This document shows, in pieces, positions 12,762 through 17,207 of a stretch of 17,207 nt of DNA (positions within the stretch are counted from its first letter, which is position 1; each line of letters starts with the position of its first letter). Made by a program: the position numbers and the translations under genes. The stretch is taken from assembly GCA_937915485.1 (NCBI GenBank), contig CALGII010000114.1, positions 1 through 17,207 of the forward strand, in the 5' to 3' direction. This DNA is from an uncultured Ignavibacteriota bacterium. GTDB lineage: Bacteria; Bacteroidota; Ignavibacteria; Tepidaquicellales; Tepidaquicellaceae. The notes below the pieces were generated by a model. The model worked only from the letters and a program-made list of their open reading frames with translations, made no database searches and was not told where the DNA came from.

Positions 12762-14147
12762 TCAGTACTTATATTCACGCGGGTCAATACCCAGTTTTGC
12801 AATTTTCTGTCTAAGACTTACAGGATGGAAATTTATAGCCTTAGCAGTTGCGGCAACATTTCCCTTGTATAACTTGAGATACTTTATAATAAAATCAATT
12901 TCGAAATCTTTAATGACAGCCTCTTTATTCTCGTTGTAATCCGCGGAAAATTTTCTTTCGCTTGTCTTTCCGAGTATGTTTACGGGAAGAAGGTCAGGCG
13001 AAATCTTATTGTCTTCGCAAAGAATTGTCGTCCTTTCTGCAACATTCTTCAATTCTCTAATATTGCCAGGCCACGGATAGTTCAGGAGAATATCCTTCAC
13101 ACCTTTATCAATATGCGGGACGGGCTTCTTGTTAGTTTTGCTGAATTCTCGGATAAACTTGTCAAAATAATATTCGATATCTTCTTTTCTGTCCTTCAGG
13201 CTCGGAAGTTTAAATTCAAATACATTTAGCCTGTAATAAAGGTCTTCTCTGAATTTACCATCAGAAATTAATTTTGTCAGGTCCTGATTCGTCGCGGCAA
13301 TTATTCTCACATTCGTAGTCTGTATCCTTGTGTCGCCTACTTTTGAAAACTCTTTCTCCTGAAGTACTCGCAGCAGTTTTACCTGTATGACAGTATCTAT
13401 TTCACCTATTTCATCAAGAAATATCGTACCATTGTCAGCAATTTCGAAATAACCTTTATGATCTTTTATCGCGCCTGTAAACGAGCCTTTCACGTGACCG
13501 AAAAGTTCCGATTCGAGGAGATGAGGAGGCAAAGCAGCGCAATTCAAAACAACAAACTGCTGGTCTTTTCTGTTACTTGACCTGTGTATGTATTTTGACA
13601 GAACTTCCTTACCGGTTCCGTTTGCTCCGGTAATAAGCACAGTTGAATCCGTCCTAGCGACTTTCTTCGCTTCGGATAGCATATCTTTGATTTCTTTGCT
13701 CGAAGTGTCGTAAACGAATTCTGCCTCGGCGTCATGCTCAACCCTTTCGAGTCTCTGCTTTAAAAGAATATTCTCGTGCAATAACTGGATCCGTTCTATA
13801 CCTCTCTGAATTGAGAGAAGGAGTTCTTCCTTATTCACGGGTTTAGTAAGGTAATCGAACGCTCCGAGTCGTATTGCATCAACTGCTGAACGTATGGTTG
13901 CGAACGCTGTAATAAGTATGACTATGAAGTCAGGTTCTATTTTTAGAGCCTCTTCGGTCAGTTCGATTCCGTTCATGCCCGGCATGTTGAAATCGGTAAG
14001 TAAAATGTCATACTTGAATTCTTTGATCTTTTCAATAGCATTCTCGCCGCTGTTCACAGTTGTTACGCTATGCCCGGCGTCTTCGAGAACTTTTCTCAAT
14101 ATTGCTATCGAAGTTATTTCGTCGTCTACGACTAGTATTCTCGCCAT
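12762..14147 (-). CDS. NtrC-family sigma-54-dependent response regulator
   Basis: A 461-residue activator. The receiver domain (1-120) has Asp8/Asp9, phosphoacceptor Asp52 (TDFNMPGMNG), Thr80 and Lys102. The AAA+ domain (about 145-385) has Walker A GANGTGKE at 174-181, the sigma-54 contact loop as GSFTGA at 221-226 (usual form GAFTGA), Walker B TIFLDEIGE at 241-249 and the FREDLYYRLNVF arginine-finger region near 299-310. The C-terminal Fis-type helix-turn-helix (about 416-453) contains GNVAATAKAINFHPVSLRQKIAKLGI. When phosphorylated, such proteins hydrolyse ATP to open sigma-54 promoters. One strong sigma-54 match in this window lies upstream of the hybrid kinase, its likely partner. It starts 40 bases after the secreted PLD-like gene and precedes hppD by 29 bases, so hppD and HPt are probably cotranscribed with it. 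Confidence 0.95.
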   Translation of the reverse strand: MARILVVDDEITSIAILRKVLEDAGHSVTTVNSGENAIEKIKEFKYDILLTDFNMPGMNGIELTEEALKIEPDFIVILITAFATIRSAVDAIRLGAFDYLTKPVNKEELLLSIQRGIERIQLLHENILLKQRLERVEHDAEAEFVYDTSSKEIKDMLSEAKKVARTDSTVLITGANGTGKEVLSKYIHRSSNRKDQQFVVLNCAALPPHLLESELFGHVKGSFTGAIKDHKGYFEIADNGTIFLDEIGEIDTVIQVKLLRVLQEKEFSKVGDTRIQTTNVRIIAATNQDLTKLISDGKFREDLYYRLNVFEFKLPSLKDRKEDIEYYFDKFIREFSKTNKKPVPHIDKGVKDILLNYPWPGNIRELKNVAERTTILCEDNKISPDLLPVNILGKTSERKFSADYNENKEAVIKDFEIDFIIKYLKLYKGNVAATAKAINFHPVSLRQKIAKLGIDPREYKY

Positions 14148-14187
14148 CTAATAGGTTTTATCTAACCATTAATTTTGTGTATTATGT

Positions 14188-16548
14188 TTACTTTTTCAAT
14201 ACCATTTTCTTAACATCAAGTTTCACACCGTCAGCAATTAACTGATAGAAATATACACCCGAGGGTAATGAAGAAGCGTTCCAGTTAAGCGTGTATTCTC
14301 CTGCTTCTACATGCCTGTCAATCAGGTTTGCGACCTGCCTTCCGAGAATGTCGTGAATAACAACCTTCACTACCGCATTGTTAGGTACGGATAATTTGAA
14401 CTGCGTAGAAGGATTAAACGGGTTCGGAAAATTCTGGCTTATTCTGAAATTTTCCGGTATGTTAAACGAAGTTCTTTTAATGTCGACAGAACCCCCGGCG
14501 TCAGTTATTCTCTTGACAAAATCTTGATAATACTGATTCGCTATCAGTGAATCATAAATGAACATCATATTTTCGTCATTGCCCTGATCCGCTGCGTTCG
14601 TATAATTGAATGAACCTGTTTCCACAACAGGATTGCTCGTCATTAAATCCGCATCTATAATTGTGTACTTATCGTGCATCAGCCCGTTAAACGTTTCCAA
14701 ATATACTCTTGCGGGCGGATTCCAGGGTGAAGAGCCTCCTATGCCCTTCATTTCCTGATAAAGCGTGTTGGTAGCATTTGACTGGTCAAAGACTCCCCGA
14801 ACCATAAGATTCGGCAGGTTATATTTTGCCTTCATCTTATTCGCAATTGTAAACTGCGTGAATGAATATATACAAAAATTAATCGACTTATTCGGCTCGT
14901 TATTCAGAAGATTGATAAACTTTGCAGTGCATCCATCCGAGGGTCCGAAATATATTTCCATACGTTTGCCGTTCACGTTGAACACGTGAGGTGTGTTATC
15001 GGACTTAGCCGCGCCGAATTTCGCCAGCGACGGATTATTGACATTATTATGCGAGCCCCACATTTCTTCAAATTCCCTCGTGTATGTATTGCATATTGAC
15101 TCGTCCTGAATCAGTATTACATTCTGCGCGTCGCTAACGAACTGATCGTATGTGATATTTGCCGAACCCGCCCACAGCCATTTTGTTGAATGCGCAGATG
15201 TGTCTCTTCCATCAAAAACAAAGAATTTATTGTGCATTATATAGGAACTTGAGGGGCGAATCTGAACATGCACACCGTCATTTATTAATTGTTGCATAAG
15301 TGCCTGGATATTACCGTCCCGATAATCATACACGATTCGGATTCTAACACCTCTTAAGAATGCATTTCTAATTTTATTATATACTGTTACTAAATCATTG
15401 AATGAATATATCGCTAAATCTATTGAATACATTGCTGAATCTATTCTATCCCCGAGCCTTGTTACAAAATCCGTGCTTCCGTTCGCCTTATTGTTTGGAA
15501 GTGCAACCGTAGTATCGACCGGAAAGTTGAAATAAACTTCCATAGCGCCCGTCGAACCTACAGGCGAGGCAGTTGAGAAATACTTTACCACGGAACTCGT
15601 GCCCGTCGTATTTGTTGATGAAACGAGTGCATAATAGATCTTGCCGGGCAGGAGATTTGTAAGGTTCACCGTGTGAGAGGTTACCTGCGAAGCGTTATAT
15701 ACAGAGTCCGTGAATACAACCGGTTGAAATAGTGAATCAGATATGAAGTATTTCACTTTTGTATCACCGGCGGATAAAGTAGTAAAATTCAACGTTATAG
15801 TATTTCTTGTAATATTGGATTCAATTGGACTCGCAGTAATAACAGGACCACCGGTAGTGGCAATAATATCATTTAAATCTCGAGGGATAATTTGATACCC
15901 GCTTAAATATGGTGGTGTTGGATTAGAGCCCATATATTGGCTTGCCAATGCCACAACCGAGAACGGATAAGGGGGTATCGTTGTACCCGCAATATTTGTC
16001 GAAGTATAAATACGGATCTCGCATGAATCATTCCCGACAAAAATTCTATAATTTGTTCCAGATAAAGCTGTATTCCAATTAATTGCAACAACACCGTTCG
16101 TCGTTTTCACCTGTGTAATCCCATCGATTCTTATTAATCTTCCTTCATACAATTCTCCATTCGTTCTTATGTTGGAAGGTGTTACTATTACAGGATTTAC
16201 CGTTTTACCAGTTGCAAGTACTGTAAACGATGATACAGGTTGTAATTCAGTAAGTCCACTATAATGAGTTACTAAACCTGTTACTTGAACACTATCACCT
16301 CTATTTACACCTGCGCCATAGGTAGCATCGTATGCAACTAACCCGGCAGTCGGGACTTGAAAATATACCAATGGTGCCCCTAATTCACGCTGGGTAGTCA
16401 CTACTCCACGAACAGTTACTGATTGTCCAAGAAGAAGAGGAACGCCATTCGCATCCTGTTTTCTAACGGAATCAATAGTTATCCATTGCGCCTGAACGAA
16501 CGAAGCGCAGGTCAACAGCATTATAAAAGAATAGATTAGTTTTTTCAT
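14188..16548 (-). CDS. Secreted phospholipase D/nuclease-like protein with OB-like, Fn3-like and T9SS domains
   Basis: A 786-residue exported protein. A signal peptide covers residues 1-20 (MKKLIYSFIMLLTCASFVQA, cleavage before Gln21). Residues 38-228 resemble tandem OB-fold segments like those in secreted nucleases (GQSVTVRGVVTT, GDSVQVTGLVTHYSGLTELQP, GRLIRIDGITQV). A fibronectin-III-like domain follows at about 235-327. Two PLD half-sites follow: HNKFFVFD with His439, Lys441, Asp446 and GSAN at 461-464; then HDKYTIID with His625, Lys627, Asp632 and GSFNYT at 645-650. Both HKD motifs are complete, so phosphodiesterase activity (on DNA or phospholipid) is likely. The C terminus (702-786) is a T9SS type A sorting domain (ISQNFPNPFNPSTQFKL, LPSGVYFYQL, basic end). 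The location is extracellular or cell-surface. The OB-like part favours a nuclease over a lipase; this is inference. It lies 15 bases after the upstream membrane-protein gene. Confidence 0.9.
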   Translation of the reverse strand: MKKLIYSFIMLLTCASFVQAQWITIDSVRKQDANGVPLLLGQSVTVRGVVTTQRELGAPLVYFQVPTAGLVAYDATYGAGVNRGDSVQVTGLVTHYSGLTELQPVSSFTVLATGKTVNPVIVTPSNIRTNGELYEGRLIRIDGITQVKTTNGVVAINWNTALSGTNYRIFVGNDSCEIRIYTSTNIAGTTIPPYPFSVVALASQYMGSNPTPPYLSGYQIIPRDLNDIIATTGGPVITASPIESNITRNTITLNFTTLSAGDTKVKYFISDSLFQPVVFTDSVYNASQVTSHTVNLTNLLPGKIYYALVSSTNTTGTSSVVKYFSTASPVGSTGAMEVYFNFPVDTTVALPNNKANGSTDFVTRLGDRIDSAMYSIDLAIYSFNDLVTVYNKIRNAFLRGVRIRIVYDYRDGNIQALMQQLINDGVHVQIRPSSSYIMHNKFFVFDGRDTSAHSTKWLWAGSANITYDQFVSDAQNVILIQDESICNTYTREFEEMWGSHNNVNNPSLAKFGAAKSDNTPHVFNVNGKRMEIYFGPSDGCTAKFINLLNNEPNKSINFCIYSFTQFTIANKMKAKYNLPNLMVRGVFDQSNATNTLYQEMKGIGGSSPWNPPARVYLETFNGLMHDKYTIIDADLMTSNPVVETGSFNYTNAADQGNDENMMFIYDSLIANQYYQDFVKRITDAGGSVDIKRTSFNIPENFRISQNFPNPFNPSTQFKLSVPNNAVVKVVIHDILGRQVANLIDRHVEAGEYTLNWNASSLPSGVYFYQLIADGVKLDVKKMVLKK

Positions 16549-16563
16549 TATTATAATATTTAA

Positions 16564-17207
16564 TTATTTGATTTTATTTCCCATTGAATTTAAGAAAGAC
16601 CCGAGAATAACACCGCTGGGGTCCTCGCTTTTTTTACGGTTAATCTCAGCTTTCACCTTAGCCATATTTTCCGCTATTCCTTTTTCCAGCATTTGTTTCT
16701 GGAAAATATAATTATACGGCGTAAAATAATCGTACGAATACTTATCAATTAGATCTTTGAACTTCGGAATATTTTTTACCCATAAAAATGATTTATCATC
16801 CCAGAATAATAGTTTCCAATCTGGACTTTTGGAGAAATACGAGATAATTGAATTCTCCATCTCTCTGGTATCCCTTACAAGGTCAGGCGCAAGATAAATT
16901 GCGTAATCAATATTATATTCGTCGAGTTTTTTCTCAAACCCCGCTCTCTTTGATAAAATCTGCTGATACTTGTTGAATATATCGTCGTTAAGGTTCCTGC
17001 TGTCAATAAAATTCTGCTTTCCTTCAAAACTCCACACAAAATATCCTCCGGTACCGAAATGGTTAAAGATTCTTCCTCCGATATCCTGTATGTTATTCTG
17101 CTTTATGAAATCAAACATCTGAGTAGGGATGAATTCCGAATTTATTCCGATACCCGTTATCCTGTAATACTTGAGTTGTTCAAGATATAATTTATTACCC
17201 GGTATAA
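16564..17207 (-). CDS. C-terminal part of a probable polytopic membrane protein, 5' end outside the window
   Basis: An open frame of 213 codons with no stop up to the window edge. An internal ATG exists at 17118, but the frame continues 29 codons further upstream, so the gene is 5'-truncated here. The visible part is soluble: GRIFNHFGTGGYFVWSFEGKQNFIDSR, then a DWKLLFWDDKSFLWVK segment. This order (GxxFNxxxxGGYxxW...FIDxR...W.L.YWDD...V) is familiar from the C-terminal extracytoplasmic domain of large bacterial membrane proteins related to GT-C glycosyltransferases. I cannot name the family or confirm transmembrane helices because the N-terminal part is missing. The last 45 residues are helical and rich in Lys/Glu. 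It ends 15 bases before the secreted PLD-like gene, so the two may be cotranscribed. Confidence 0.6.
   Translation of the reverse strand, partial: IPGNKLYLEQLKYYRITGIGINSEFIPTQMFDFIKQNNIQDIGGRIFNHFGTGGYFVWSFEGKQNFIDSRNLNDDIFNKYQQILSKRAGFEKKLDEYNIDYAIYLAPDLVRDTREMENSIISYFSKSPDWKLLFWDDKSFLWVKNIPKFKDLIDKYSYDYFTPYNYIFQKQMLEKGIAENMAKVKAEINRKKSEDPSGVILGSFLNSMGNKIK

Noticed and set aside
14148..14187. Search for a sigma-54 site before the NtrC-type regulator gene
   Set aside because: TGG occurs twice here, but no GC follows at the required 10-base spacing, so no promoter is claimed.
1..17207. Mobile element, CRISPR array, toxin-antitoxin or phage defence island
   Set aside because: No transposase, integrase, terminal inverted repeats, repeat-spacer pattern or defence-gene motif was seen; all genes are co-oriented chromosomal-type genes. 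The secreted HKD protein was considered as a defence nuclease, but its signal peptide and T9SS tail argue for export.

Overview
The window reads as a chromosomal segment from a member of the Bacteroidota/Chlorobiota/Ignavibacteria group. Two predicted secreted proteins end in a type IX secretion (T9SS) sorting domain with the FPNPFNP signature typical of Ignavibacteria and relatives. Most genes lack a clear Shine-Dalgarno sequence and have AT-rich leaders, which fits that group. All 16 recognisable genes lie on the minus strand, so transcription runs from high to low coordinates. No rRNA, tRNA, CRISPR array, insertion sequence or prophage gene was seen. Taxonomy and functions are inferred from motifs read by eye, not from database searches.

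Layout in the direction of transcription. (1) 17207-16564: the C-terminal part of a probable polytopic membrane protein, followed by a large secreted phospholipase D/nuclease-like protein (16548-14188) with OB-like, fibronectin-III-like, double-HKD and T9SS domains. (2) 14147-8305: a signalling cluster made of an NtrC-type response regulator, 4-hydroxyphenylpyruvate dioxygenase (hppD), a stand-alone HPt phosphotransfer protein and a 931-residue PAS hybrid histidine kinase with two receiver domains. A strong sigma-54 promoter match lies just after the HPt gene and drives toward the kinase gene. A hairpin terminator follows the kinase. (3) 8187-6381: truA, then a secreted DUF1028 protein with a T9SS tail. 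(4) 6373-4017: a tightly linked pair, one protein of unknown function and one cytoplasmic trypsin-like protease carrying a zinc ribbon. Both appear to contain a YbjN/secretion-chaperone-like domain. (5) 3977-1: a compact fatty-acid cluster of fabD, a cysteine-rich DUF3109/YkgJ-like gene, a divergent fabG paralogue, a canonical fabG and a third short-chain dehydrogenase, ending in the start of a terC-family membrane protein cut by the window edge.

The most interesting signals are these. The signalling cluster looks like a complete phosphorelay: the HPt domain fused to the kinase has lost its phosphoacceptor histidine (Ser877), while the neighbouring free HPt protein keeps it (His63). The kinase gene has its own sigma-54 promoter, which suggests that the NtrC-type regulator encoded in the same cluster controls its own kinase, with hppD between them. 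The protease/unknown-protein pair may be an undescribed cytoplasmic two-gene system. The divergent fabG copy keeps the catalytic residues but lacks both arginines equivalent to the ACP-docking pair of E. coli FabG, so it probably acts on something else.
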